From positions 50,692 to 114,691 of the forward strand of contig JAFPGC010000010.1 of assembly GCA_017423025.1 (NCBI GenBank): DNA of 64,000 bases. The letters are read 5' to 3'. Shown here piece by piece: positions 41,721-49,497 of this stretch (position 1 is the stretch's first letter; each line of letters opens with the position of its first letter). This stretch comes from Bacteroidales bacterium. Lineage in GTDB: Bacteria > Bacteroidota > Bacteroidia > Bacteroidales > UBA932. The notes under the pieces were generated by a model, which worked only from the letters and a program-made list of their open reading frames with translations, did not search any database and was not told where the DNA came from. The position numbers were made by a program, and so were the translations under genes.

Positions 41721-44700
41721 ATATCAAAACTGAGAATTAACGAAACAGAGTACGGCTTCCGTTGCTCTGTTTTTTCGTAGATATTCCCTCCCAGCCAGGA
41801 GAAAGAAACGCCCAGCTGGATGTCTGCGGAGAGGAAGAAAAGCTGTCCCACATCGGCCACCAAATCGGCGCCGGCGCTCCACAAGTTGTCTTTCCCCAGT
41901 CCCAGGAAGTCTGCGTGGGGCGTAAGGACGAATTTGCGGATATATGCGAAGGGGAGGTTGAGGTCTCCAAAATAAAGGGGGATGGCGTAATCGGCCGTTA
42001 CTCTCCATTGGGTGCGGTAATAGGCGGCCAGATAAGAGTTGGTGGCCGAGTTGAAGCCCCGGGGCAGCACCGCGATGCTAAGGTCTCCGAACGGCGCGTT
42101 ACCCAACTGGCGCTGGATGAGTCCCGTGAGTTTGAGGCCCTGCGTGCGCCAGAAACCGGGCAAATAGGCATAGGCATAACCAAACACCACCGGGCGGAAG
42201 TGGGAGGCACTCCAAGGGTGGTAGCTCAAGCCGCCCTCCAGACCCAGGCCGCAGCGCGGATAGATCATGGACTTGGCGGTGGGCAGCATCACATACCCGC
42301 GGGCCGATACCGAAAGGCTCTGGGCAAAGACATTACGGGCATCCGGATCCATATCGGAAATGGAATAGATGGAAGGAAGCTCCAAAACCTTTCCGGAGGT
42401 GGAATACTGGACGGGATTCAGCCCATATACATTGTTGGAGAAGGAGTATTTGATTTGCGGGATAAGGCCGTAAAGCAAGCCTCCCTTCCGGGTAGCCAGC
42501 GGGACATAAGCCCTCACGTGTCCGCTAAAGAGCGGAGCGTCCCTCAAGGTGGCGATATGGGTAATGCTCTTGTAGGTCGGAGTAACTATCTCTGTATAAG
42601 TGTATTGGCGGGCCCGGCGGTCACCCAGGTCCAGCTGTGCCTCGATGGCCGGATACAGGCCGGAATAAGTGAGCTTGGCGTGGAAGGCGCTCCGCCAGCC
42701 CTTGTCCTGGTCCGGATTGGGGTGAATGGCATAGCCCACCTGCCCCGAAAGGGTTCCCAGCGTATTCTGGAAAAAGCCGGTCAGACCGGGAGACAAGTTT
42801 TCGTACGTTAACTCGAAGGAGCGGTTCATAATGGCGTCCGCATTCACATAGGCGGGCATCCAGGTATGAAGCTGCAGGGGATGGGTCAATTTGTAATAGC
42901 GCTTGGGGGCCGACAGGGAAACCTCCTGCGAAAAATCAGGTCCGGGGCCCAGGGCACGCTCCTGCGCCGTAAGGGTGTCCTCAATACGATAGGAATGAAC
43001 TTCCGTAAAACTCACTTCCCGGGGCTCCAGGGAGCTCACCGGTGTGGAAAAGACCAGTTTGCCGTCCAGAGTCTGGGAAACGCAGTAGAGCTGGTCGCCG
43101 GCCCGGCAGAAGTCCGTGGCGCCGTAGCGGGTGCTGGTGAGCTGGACCAGCCCGCCATCGGCCAGGTTAAAGCGGTACAATTCGTTTACTCCGGTGCGGT
43201 CCGACACCCATTCCAGGCAGCCCTCGCCGCTTTCCAGGTTGACCAGTTTCTGGTGGGAAGGAGGCAGCACCTCCTCCCATTTCCCGGAAGGAAGGGCCCG
43301 GTAAATACCGTAACCGCCCATGGAAATGCCGGCGCAATAGACGTCGTCTCCCTGCCACGCGCTTTCCGTAAGCTGAATACCCGTAGGCGCCTCCAGGCGA
43401 TGAAGAACAGTCCCGTCATCGGCCGATAATACCACCTGATAAGTCTCTCCGGTGGTAGCATATTCCGTTACCGCCAGCCGCTTTCCATCGGCCGAAGGCT
43501 GGGGGTTGAAATACCGCTTACCCCGCACCAGGTCGTGGATCTTGCGGGTTTTCATGTCCATATAGCGGACGGAGGAGGAGCCGGAAAGGCTCCAGCGGAT
43601 ATCGGGAATAGATTCGCTCCAGTAGAGTCGCTCCCGCACCGGGTCATAGAAAAGGTGGGAGGAAGAGGCCGAAAACAGATGCTCGGCCTTGACCTGGCCG
43701 TCGCGGATGCTCACCAGTTCGCAGTTGCGCAGATACCCTTCCCGCAAGGCGTACAGCGTGCCGTCCACCCAGCGGGGAGAAGAGAAGTTGAGGGGGAACT
43801 TTTCGGCCGATGTAATCTGCTGCAGGCTCAGGAAGGGGGCGCGGGCGGCGGCATCGGCCTGCCAGACGTCGTTGAAGGCGCGCATCACGTCCTGGAAGCT
43901 GTCATTTTCCTTTTTGCCCGAATAACTTTTGATAACCCTGCTGAAATTGTAAGGCGCAAACAGCCAGGGTTTTTTCACCTGAATCTCCAGGCCTTCCTCC
44001 GTAAAGGAAGGCTGCTTATACAGGTAACGGGTGCCAGCCATGAGCATATAGCCGGATTTGTAATGGTCCGGGGCAAAATGCTGGTAGGAGCCTTTGCTCC
44101 AGCGGGTGATGTCTCTCCAGTCTCCCTGGTCGAAGGCCACCCGCATGTATTCCAGGAAATCGGCCGTGCGGGCCCTTGTGCCATAGGCGAGGCCCGTTTC
44201 GGCGGCTACGGCGTCGCCTTCTCCGCGTACGCTGGCCAGATAAACCATCCAGGCCAGCGGGGCGGCACCCTGCCCAATCACATAGGAGACGGCTTTGGGC
44301 AGGCCGGCACTTTCCAGTTTCTCCAACTGGGCCTGGTGACGGGGCTCATGGGCGGCCAACTGGACCGGCCAGGAAACGGGATCCGAGCCAAAGGACTCCG
44401 GTGTGGTGAAAAAGTCCATCCGGACGGGGGCATAGCCCACGGAACCGTTGGTGGTGATGTGGTGTGTATGTAGCACAACGGGCATTTTCTTGCCCCACCT
44501 CCCGCTTTGGGGAATGTGGTCGATGGTCCGGCTTATGGGAACGCGGAATTGCTCCAGCAGGCGGGCATAGCTGCGGGCCAGGGAGTCGGCCCCCTCGGGA
44601 TAGATTATGCGATAATACGGACTTTCCACGGAATACCAGCGCAGGTAGCCCGGATCGGAACCCCAAGTATAGAACTGGCCCCTGGCGCTGATGGAAATGG

Positions 44701-44737
44701 CCATCAAAGCGATCAGGGACAGGAAGAACTTTCTCAT
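41717..44737 (-). CDS. Large exported fusion: gluzincin-like domain, beta-propeller and outer-membrane barrel
   Basis: A 1006-residue protein with a signal peptide (MRKFFLSLIALMAISISARG). The N-terminal domain (about 22-260) has HEPRH at 130-134, a HExxH zinc motif, and EGDAVAAE at 173-180, fitting the third glutamate ligand of MA-clan metallopeptidases. Residues about 290-560 read as a six-bladed TolB/PD40-like propeller (VDGTLYALREG, NPQPSADGKRLAVTEY, EWVSDRTGVNELYRFN). From about 640 to the end are barrel strands finishing VSLILSFDI. A surface or periplasmic protease tethered by its own barrel is my inference. The Pro inside HEPRH is uncommon. Promoter TATTTTTG lies 8 bases before the ATG. 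The stop is shared with the CpXC gene. Confidence 0.75.
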   Translation of the reverse strand: MRKFFLSLIALMAISISARGQFYTWGSDPGYLRWYSVESPYYRIIYPEGADSLARSYARLLEQFRVPISRTIDHIPQSGRWGKKMPVVLHTHHITTNGSVGYAPVRMDFFTTPESFGSDPVSWPVQLAAHEPRHQAQLEKLESAGLPKAVSYVIGQGAAPLAWMVYLASVRGEGDAVAAETGLAYGTRARTADFLEYMRVAFDQGDWRDITRWSKGSYQHFAPDHYKSGYMLMAGTRYLYKQPSFTEEGLEIQVKKPWLFAPYNFSRVIKSYSGKKENDSFQDVMRAFNDVWQADAAARAPFLSLQQITSAEKFPLNFSSPRWVDGTLYALREGYLRNCELVSIRDGQVKAEHLFSASSSHLFYDPVRERLYWSESIPDIRWSLSGSSSVRYMDMKTRKIHDLVRGKRYFNPQPSADGKRLAVTEYATTGETYQVVLSADDGTVLHRLEAPTGIQLTESAWQGDDVYCAGISMGGYGIYRALPSGKWEEVLPPSHQKLVNLESGEGCLEWVSDRTGVNELYRFNLADGGLVQLTSTRYGATDFCRAGDQLYCVSQTLDGKLVFSTPVSSLEPREVSFTEVHSYRIEDTLTAQERALGPGPDFSQEVSLSAPKRYYKLTHPLQLHTWMPAYVNADAIMNRSFELTYENLSPGLTGFFQNTLGTLSGQVGYAIHPNPDQDKGWRSAFHAKLTYSGLYPAIEAQLDLGDRRARQYTYTEIVTPTYKSITHIATLRDAPLFSGHVRAYVPLATRKGGLLYGLIPQIKYSFSNNVYGLNPVQYSTSGKVLELPSIYSISDMDPDARNVFAQSLSVSARGYVMLPTAKSMIYPRCGLGLEGGLSYHPWSASHFRPVVFGYAYAYLPGFWRTQGLKLTGLIQRQLGNAPFGDLSIAVLPRGFNSATNSYLAAYYRTQWRVTADYAIPLYFGDLNLPFAYIRKFVLTPHADFLGLGKDNLWSAGADLVADVGQLFFLSADIQLGVSFSWLGGNIYEKTEQRKPYSVSLILSFDI

Positions 44738-44745
44738 AATCGCTG

Positions 44746-44753
44746 CAAAAATA
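44746..44753 (-). promoter_or_regulatory. -7 box TATTTTTG of the metallopeptidase-barrel gene
   Basis: Minus-strand TAnnTTTG ending 8 bases before the ATG at 44737. It lies within a 42-base divergent spacer that also holds the promoter of the opposite gene. Confidence 0.55.
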
Positions 44754-44765
44754 GCGAAAAAACCG

Positions 44766-44773
44766 TAAATTTG
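44766..44773 (+). promoter_or_regulatory. -7 box TAAATTTG of the thioredoxin-like lipoprotein gene
   Basis: Ends 6 bases before the ATG at 44780. The box centres of the two divergent genes are only 20 bases apart, so polymerase cannot occupy both. Confidence 0.55.
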
Positions 44774-44779
44774 CGTAGT

Positions 44780-45736
44780 ATGAAAAGACGTTTAAGCATA
44801 GGATTGTTGCTGGCTCTGGCGCTTTCTTGCGGTCAGCCCAAAAAACAGGCGCCCCAGGCTCCCGCCACGCGGGAGTTCCCCATGGCGGAGATTCCCATGA
44901 TGATTACCCAGCCCGAGCAACGCGCCGAGTGGCTTGCCCAGCATTTCTGGGACCCGTTCACCCAGCCTGACAAGCTCTATTACTGCGACTCCCTCACCGT
45001 GAACGGCGTGAATGTCGAAAAACTGGAGCAGCAGGTGGGCCTTTTCGCCTCCATCCTCCAGCAGATTTCCATTCCCGTCGGCCAGGAGGCCATGAAGGCC
45101 GCTTTCGGGCGCCTGGAAGCCTTCCAGAGGGTCCATCCGAAGGGAAATACCTTTGCCCGGACATCGGCCCTTATTTCGCGTTATTTTTACGATCCCAATT
45201 CTCCCGTGCGCTGCGAGGACCTTTACCTTCCCTACGTGTCACTTCTGGCCGCGTCCGATCTGGTGAGCGCGGAAGACCGCGGGCAGTATGCCTGGGACAC
45301 CAAGGTGTGTGAGCTTAACCGGATGGGGACGCCAGCGGCCGATTTCACCTTCGTGGACATCGCGGGCCGCCGCCGCACGCTCTACGGCGTAAAGGCCGAT
45401 TATACCCTCCTCATCTTCGGCAACCCCGACTGCAGCGCCTGCCGGGATATTATGGAACAGATGGCCTCCTCGCCGGAAATATCGGCCCTCATTGCCGAAG
45501 GCCGGCTCAAAGTGGTGGACGTATATATTGACGAGGACCTGGACCTTTGGAAAGCGAAAAAAGACACCTACCCCAAGGAGTGGATCAACGGCTATGATCC
45601 CGACTACGTTATCCGCACAGACCGCCTGTATGCCGTCCGCGCCGTTCCCTCGCTCTATTTGCTGGACGAAAAAAAGAACGTCCTTATGAAGGACGCTCCT
45701 CAGGAACAAGTTCTGGCTGTTCTTCCCAGTCTTTAA
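44780..45736 (+). CDS. Lipoprotein with DUF5106-like region and thioredoxin-fold domain
   Basis: The product has 318 residues. MKRRLSIGLLLALALSC is a lipoprotein signal (Cys17). The N-terminal half (about 30-180, RAEWLAQHFWDPFTQPDKLY) matches the DUF5106 pattern common in Bacteroidota. The C-terminal half is a thioredoxin fold: ADFTFVDIAGRRRTLYGV, LLIFGNPDCSACRDI (C-S-A-C redox pair near 221-224), then VRAVPSLYLLD with the cis-proline. It is probably a periplasmic thiol reductase or thioredoxin-like lipoprotein. The promoter spacing fixes the start here; a long in-frame extension upstream would be antisense to the divergent gene. Its TAA stop is shared with galM as TTAA. Confidence 0.82.
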   Translation: MKRRLSIGLLLALALSCGQPKKQAPQAPATREFPMAEIPMMITQPEQRAEWLAQHFWDPFTQPDKLYYCDSLTVNGVNVEKLEQQVGLFASILQQISIPVGQEAMKAAFGRLEAFQRVHPKGNTFARTSALISRYFYDPNSPVRCEDLYLPYVSLLAASDLVSAEDRGQYAWDTKVCELNRMGTPAADFTFVDIAGRRRTLYGVKADYTLLIFGNPDCSACRDIMEQMASSPEISALIAEGRLKVVDVYIDEDLDLWKAKKDTYPKEWINGYDPDYVIRTDRLYAVRAVPSLYLLDEKKNVLMKDAPQEQVLAVLPSL

Positions 45737-46773
45737 TCGAATACCCAGATAATGGCTTCTTCCATCACCTCTCCGGGACGAAGGACCGTGGAGGCGAACT
45801 TAGGCTGGTTGGGTGCATCCGGGCAGTGCTGGCACTCGATGGCTACGGCATCGTAGTCTTCGTACTCGCGGCCGGTTTTGCCCACAGGGCAGCCTTTGAG
45901 CCAGTTTCCGGTGTAGATCTGTACTGCGGGCTGGGTGGTGAGAACCGTCAGGTGCCGGCGGGAAGTGGCGCCCCACAGCTGTGCAGCCTCCGAGAGCTGG
46001 CCGGGCATGGCACCGTCAATGAGATAGCAGTTATCATAGCCCTTTCCGTATTTGAGGGCAGGGAAATCGGCCTTGATATCCTGGCCGATGGGCTTGGCCT
46101 CCACGAAGTCCATGGGGGTGCCGGCTACGTCGGCGGGTTCTCCCAGCGGGATAAGGGTTTCGTCCGTGGGGAGAAACTGGGAAGCGTTGAGCTCCAGCTT
46201 GTGGTTGAGGACGGAGCCGGAATTCTCGCCGTCCAGGTTGAAATACACGTGGTTGGTGAGGTTTACCACGGTGGGCTTGTCGGCCTCGGCCGTGAGGATG
46301 AGCTTGAGGGAATTGTCTTCGCCCCAGGTGTAGTGGGCCACGGCTTTCAGGTTGCCGGGATAACCGGCCTCACCGTCTTCCGAGAAATACATGAATTCTA
46401 CGGAATCTCCGTCGATCCGGCTTTCCCAAACCTGGTTCTGGAAGCCCTCGGGGCCGCCGTGCAGGTGGTTGGGGCCGTTGTTGATGGGAAGCGTGTACTC
46501 TACGCCGTCCAGGGTGAATTTGCCCTTGGCGATGCGGTTGGCATAGCGGCCGGGTACTTTTCCGGAGCAGGGACCGTCGGCAAAGTAATCCTTGGCATTT
46601 TTGTAGCCGATGACGACATCGGCCAGGTTGCCGGCCTTGTCCGGTACTACGATGGAGACGATGGCGGCGCCTACGCTGCAAAGCTGGACATACGCGCCGG
46701 AGGCGTTCTTAAGGGTGTAGAGGAAGATTTCCTTCCCGTCGGGCGCAGTGCCCCAGAGTTCTTTGGTAATCAT
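45733..46773 (-). CDS. galM: Aldose 1-epimerase (mutarotase)
   Basis: GalM interconverts the alpha and beta anomers of galactose and glucose, supplying galactokinase. The 346 residues contain the mutarotase core RYANRIAKGKFTLDG near 78-92, NGPNHLHGGPEGF near 99-111 (catalytic-region His), TNHVYFNLDGENSG near 172-185 with the second His, and EPADVAGTPMDF near 213-224. The general-base Glu is expected in the C-terminal ECQHCPDAPN element (near 313-322). The gene is last of thyA-folA-galM; its ATG overlaps the folA stop by one base, so the three form a coupled operon. The stop is shared with the convergent lipoprotein gene. Confidence 0.94.
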   Translation of the reverse strand: MITKELWGTAPDGKEIFLYTLKNASGAYVQLCSVGAAIVSIVVPDKAGNLADVVIGYKNAKDYFADGPCSGKVPGRYANRIAKGKFTLDGVEYTLPINNGPNHLHGGPEGFQNQVWESRIDGDSVEFMYFSEDGEAGYPGNLKAVAHYTWGEDNSLKLILTAEADKPTVVNLTNHVYFNLDGENSGSVLNHKLELNASQFLPTDETLIPLGEPADVAGTPMDFVEAKPIGQDIKADFPALKYGKGYDNCYLIDGAMPGQLSEAAQLWGATSRRHLTVLTTQPAVQIYTGNWLKGCPVGKTGREYEDYDAVAIECQHCPDAPNQPKFASTVLRPGEVMEEAIIWVFD

Positions 46774-47267
46774 TATTTCTTCTTGTAAATGACGAATTCA
46801 AAAGCAAAGCCGGTCTCGGGGTCCACGTGGGTCTCGGAAGTGCTTTCGCGCTCCCAAATCTCAGGGTCAATCTCCGGGAAAAAGACATCGGCGTCCGGAA
46901 GGACGGTGTGGACGTGGGTGATATACAGCTTGTCCATATCCGGCATGGCGGCCCGGTATACGGAGGCGCCGCCCATGACGAAGCACTTTTCGGCCCCGGT
47001 TGCCTCGGCCTCTTGATAAGCCTCGTCGAAGGAATAGACGCATGTCACCTCCGGGATGTCTTCCCCTCCCAGATTAAGCACAATGTTCTTTCTGCCTTTC
47101 AGCGGGCGGAAGGGCAGGGAGAAATAAGTGGTGCGGCCCATGATGACGGGAAAACCCTTGGTGGTTTCCTTGAAATACTTGAGGTCTTCCGCAATGTGCC
47201 ACGGAAGCTGGTTCTTGATGCCGATGCCCCAGTTATCGGCAACGGCGACTATTAAACATTTTTCCAT
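46773..47267 (-). CDS. folA: Dihydrofolate reductase
   Basis: DHFR regenerates tetrahydrofolate from dihydrofolate made by thymidylate synthase. The 164-residue protein has IVAVADNWGIGIKNQLPWHIAEDLKYFK near 6-33, including the substrate-binding Trp-Pro region and a DLKYF helix, GRTTYFSLP near 44-52, and VMGGASVYRAAMP near 96-108. Length is usual. Unlike E. coli's Asp27, the acid here falls in AEDL (Glu/Asp near 27-28). The gene lies between thyA and galM with one-base overlaps on both sides. Confidence 0.95.
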   Translation of the reverse strand: MEKCLIVAVADNWGIGIKNQLPWHIAEDLKYFKETTKGFPVIMGRTTYFSLPFRPLKGRKNIVLNLGGEDIPEVTCVYSFDEAYQEAEATGAEKCFVMGGASVYRAAMPDMDKLYITHVHTVLPDADVFFPEIDPEIWERESTSETHVDPETGFAFEFVIYKKK

Positions 47268-48061
47268 TATACAGCGACGGGAGCTTTGATGGCAGGCCAG
47301 GGATCGTAGCCTTCCAGGGTGAAATCTTCATATTGGAAGTCGAAGAGGGACTTGACTTCCGGATTCAGGCGCATGGTGGGAAGCTTCCGGGGTTCGCGGG
47401 AAAGCTGCAGGGCCACCTGCTCGAAATGGTTGCGGTAGATGTGCGTATCTCCGGTGGTGTGAATGAACTCGCCGGGTTCCAGGCCCGTGACCTGGGCTAT
47501 CATCATGGTCAGGAGGGCGTAGGAGGCAATATTAAAGGGAACTCCGAGGAAGACGTCTGCGCTGCGCTGATACAGCTGACAGGAGAGTTTGCCATCGGCC
47601 ACATAGAACTGGAAAAGGCAATGGCAGGGCGGCAGGGCCATCTTGTCCACCTCTCCGGGGTTCCAGGCGCAGACCAGCATGCGGCGGGAATCCGGGTTGT
47701 TCTTAATCATGTCCACCACCTGGCCCAACTGGTCGATGGAGCGGCCGTCCGGGGCGGGCCAGGAGCGCCACTGATGACCGTAGACGGGTCCCAGTTCTCC
47801 GTTTTCATCGGCCCACTCGTCCCAGATGGTGACTCCGTGCTCCTGGAGATAACGCACGTTGGTATTTCCGGAAATGAACCAAAGAAGTTCGTAAATGATG
47901 GATTTCAGGTGCACCTTCTTGGTGGTCAGGAGAGGGAAACCATCGGCCAGGTTAAACCGCATCTGGTAACCGAATACGCTTTGCGTACCGGTTCCGGTGC
48001 GGTCTTCCTTCATGGCGCCGTTGGCGCGGATATGTCTTAGGAGGTCCAGATACTGTTGCAT
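47267..48061 (-). CDS. thyA: Thymidylate synthase
   Basis: ThyA makes dTMP from dUMP using methylene-tetrahydrofolate. It has 264 residues, the E. coli length, with the nucleophile Cys in [12 protein letters not shown] near 144-155, [19 protein letters not shown] near 166-184 (dUMP phosphate Arg and the folate region) and HIYRNHFEQ near 207-215. ThyA followed by folA is a common pairing. The promoter TATTTTTG ends 5 bases before the ATG, so the operon message is probably leaderless. Confidence 0.97.
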   Translation of the reverse strand: MQQYLDLLRHIRANGAMKEDRTGTGTQSVFGYQMRFNLADGFPLLTTKKVHLKSIIYELLWFISGNTNVRYLQEHGVTIWDEWADENGELGPVYGHQWRSWPAPDGRSIDQLGQVVDMIKNNPDSRRMLVCAWNPGEVDKMALPPCHCLFQFYVADGKLSCQLYQRSADVFLGVPFNIASYALLTMMIAQVTGLEPGEFIHTTGDTHIYRNHFEQVALQLSREPRKLPTMRLNPEVKSLFDFQYEDFTLEGYDPWPAIKAPVAV

Positions 48062-48066
48062 ATATG

Positions 48067-48074
48067 CAAAAATA
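48067..48074 (-). promoter_or_regulatory. -7 box TATTTTTG of thyA-folA-galM
   Basis: Minus-strand TAnnTTTG ending 5 bases before the thyA ATG at 48061. Confidence 0.55.
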
Positions 48075-48086
48075 CGTAGAAATCAT

Positions 48087-48094
48087 TATCTTTG
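48087..48094 (+). promoter_or_regulatory. -7 box TATCTTTG of the NSS transporter pair
   Basis: Perfect box, 41 bases before the ATG at 48136. It faces away from the thyA box 13 bases to its left, so the two divergent promoters overlap. Confidence 0.6.
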
Positions 48095-48135
48095 CAAACA
48101 GTAGTGTATTTGGGAACCCCCTAAAAACGTCGTCT

Positions 48136-49497
48136 ATGAGAACCAAACGCGAAAACTTTGGCGGTCGCATGGCCGTTATCGCCGCTTTTGCCGGCAGCGC
48201 CATCGGCCTGGGCAATATCTGGCGTTTCCCTTACCTGGTAGGTCAAAACGGAGGAGCCGCCTTCATCCTTATCTACATAGTTTTCACGCTGTTGCTGTCT
48301 CTGCCCATTTTTCTGGCCGAATCGGTGATCGGCCGAAGCAGCCAGGCCAACTGCCGGGCGGCGATAGGTTTTCTCGTCCCCGGCCGGGCCGGTCAGCTCT
48401 TCGGCCTGCTGATGGTGTTTACTCCGCTCTGGCTGGTTTCCTACTACTCAGTGGTGGGCGGATGGAGTGTAGATTATCTGGTGCAGGCCTGTCACCTGGA
48501 TTTTGTGCGTGCCACACCGGAGCAACTGGACGGCGGTTTTGAGCGCTTCATTGCCAGACCCTGGCTTCCCGTGCTTTTCCACATGGTATTTCTGGGCGCA
48601 ACGGTGGCCGTGGTGGCTTTCGGGGTCAAGTCCGGTATAGAAAGATTCTGCAAATGGAGCATCCCCACCCTGTTTGTTCTCATTGTGTTTCTGGTGGTTT
48701 ATTCCCTCACTCTTCCCGGCGCGTTCAAGGGCGTGGAGTACCTGCTGAAACCCGATTTCTCCAAGGTGACGGCCCATACCTTCATTGACGCCTTGGGGCA
48801 GTCCTTTTTCTCTCTGTCCCTGGGAACCGGCATCATTATCACCTATTCTTCGTATGTTAAAAAGAGCGAGAATCTGATGGTAGCGGGCGTAGGTACCGCC
48901 ATAAGCGACCTTGCTTTTGCCCTGCTGGCGGGATTCGCCATCATCCCCGCCGTATTCTCGGCCGGAATTGAGCCCGGAACGGGCCCTACCCTCATATTCG
49001 ATACACTTCCCTATATCTTTTCTTCTCTGGCACAGCACGCCCCTATCCTCAGTGCCGTTGCGGCCATCCTGTTCTTCCTGGCCATTTTCATCGCCGCCCT
49101 CACCTCCTCCATCTCCCTGCTGGAGGTCGGCGTCGCTTATCTGACGGAAGAGAAGGAAATGAAGCGGGGCTGGGCCAGCCTGCTGCTGTTTGTGATTTGC
49201 GGGGCTTTCGGCACCCTTTGCAGCCTTTCCTTCGGCCCGCTTTCCCAAATGAAGATTCTGGGAATGAAGCTGTTTGACTTTGCCGACAGTACCGCTTCCA
49301 ATGTCTTCATGGTCATTGGCAGCCTGATTTCGGTCATTCTGGCCGCGTGGGTGATGCCGCGCAGCGTGCTCTTCCGTGAACTCACGAATGGCGGTGTCCT
49401 GCGCCGCAATGCCCACCTGTTCCCCATTGTCCGCTTCCTGCTGCGGTATGTGGCGCCCTTCGGCATCCTGGTGCTTATCCTGTCTACGGTACTATGA
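48136..49497 (+). CDS. NSS-family sodium:amino-acid symporter, first copy
   Basis: A 453-residue inner-membrane transporter of the neurotransmitter:sodium symporter family (LeuT/MhsT fold), which imports amino acids or related amines with Na+. The TM1 signature GSAIGLGNIWRFPYLVGQNGGAAF sits at residues about 21-44, with the unwound G-x-G-N-x-W substrate and Na+ site. The TM6-like SLSLGTGIIITYSSY and TM7-TM8 segments follow, giving about 11-12 membrane spans. I take MRTKRENFGGR at 48136 as the start; an in-frame ATG at 48064 would lie upstream of the promoter. It is followed by a second copy with a 4-base ATGA overlap. Substrate unknown. Confidence 0.93.
   Translation: MRTKRENFGGRMAVIAAFAGSAIGLGNIWRFPYLVGQNGGAAFILIYIVFTLLLSLPIFLAESVIGRSSQANCRAAIGFLVPGRAGQLFGLLMVFTPLWLVSYYSVVGGWSVDYLVQACHLDFVRATPEQLDGGFERFIARPWLPVLFHMVFLGATVAVVAFGVKSGIERFCKWSIPTLFVLIVFLVVYSLTLPGAFKGVEYLLKPDFSKVTAHTFIDALGQSFFSLSLGTGIIITYSSYVKKSENLMVAGVGTAISDLAFALLAGFAIIPAVFSAGIEPGTGPTLIFDTLPYIFSSLAQHAPILSAVAAILFFLAIFIAALTSSISLLEVGVAYLTEEKEMKRGWASLLLFVICGAFGTLCSLSFGPLSQMKILGMKLFDFADSTASNVFMVIGSLISVILAAWVMPRSVLFRELTNGGVLRRNAHLFPIVRFLLRYVAPFGILVLILSTVL

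Noticed and set aside
44507-44779. N-terminal extension of the thioredoxin-like lipoprotein
   Set aside because: Antisense to the start of the divergent gene and upstream of the -7 box; the lipoprotein signal begins at 44780.
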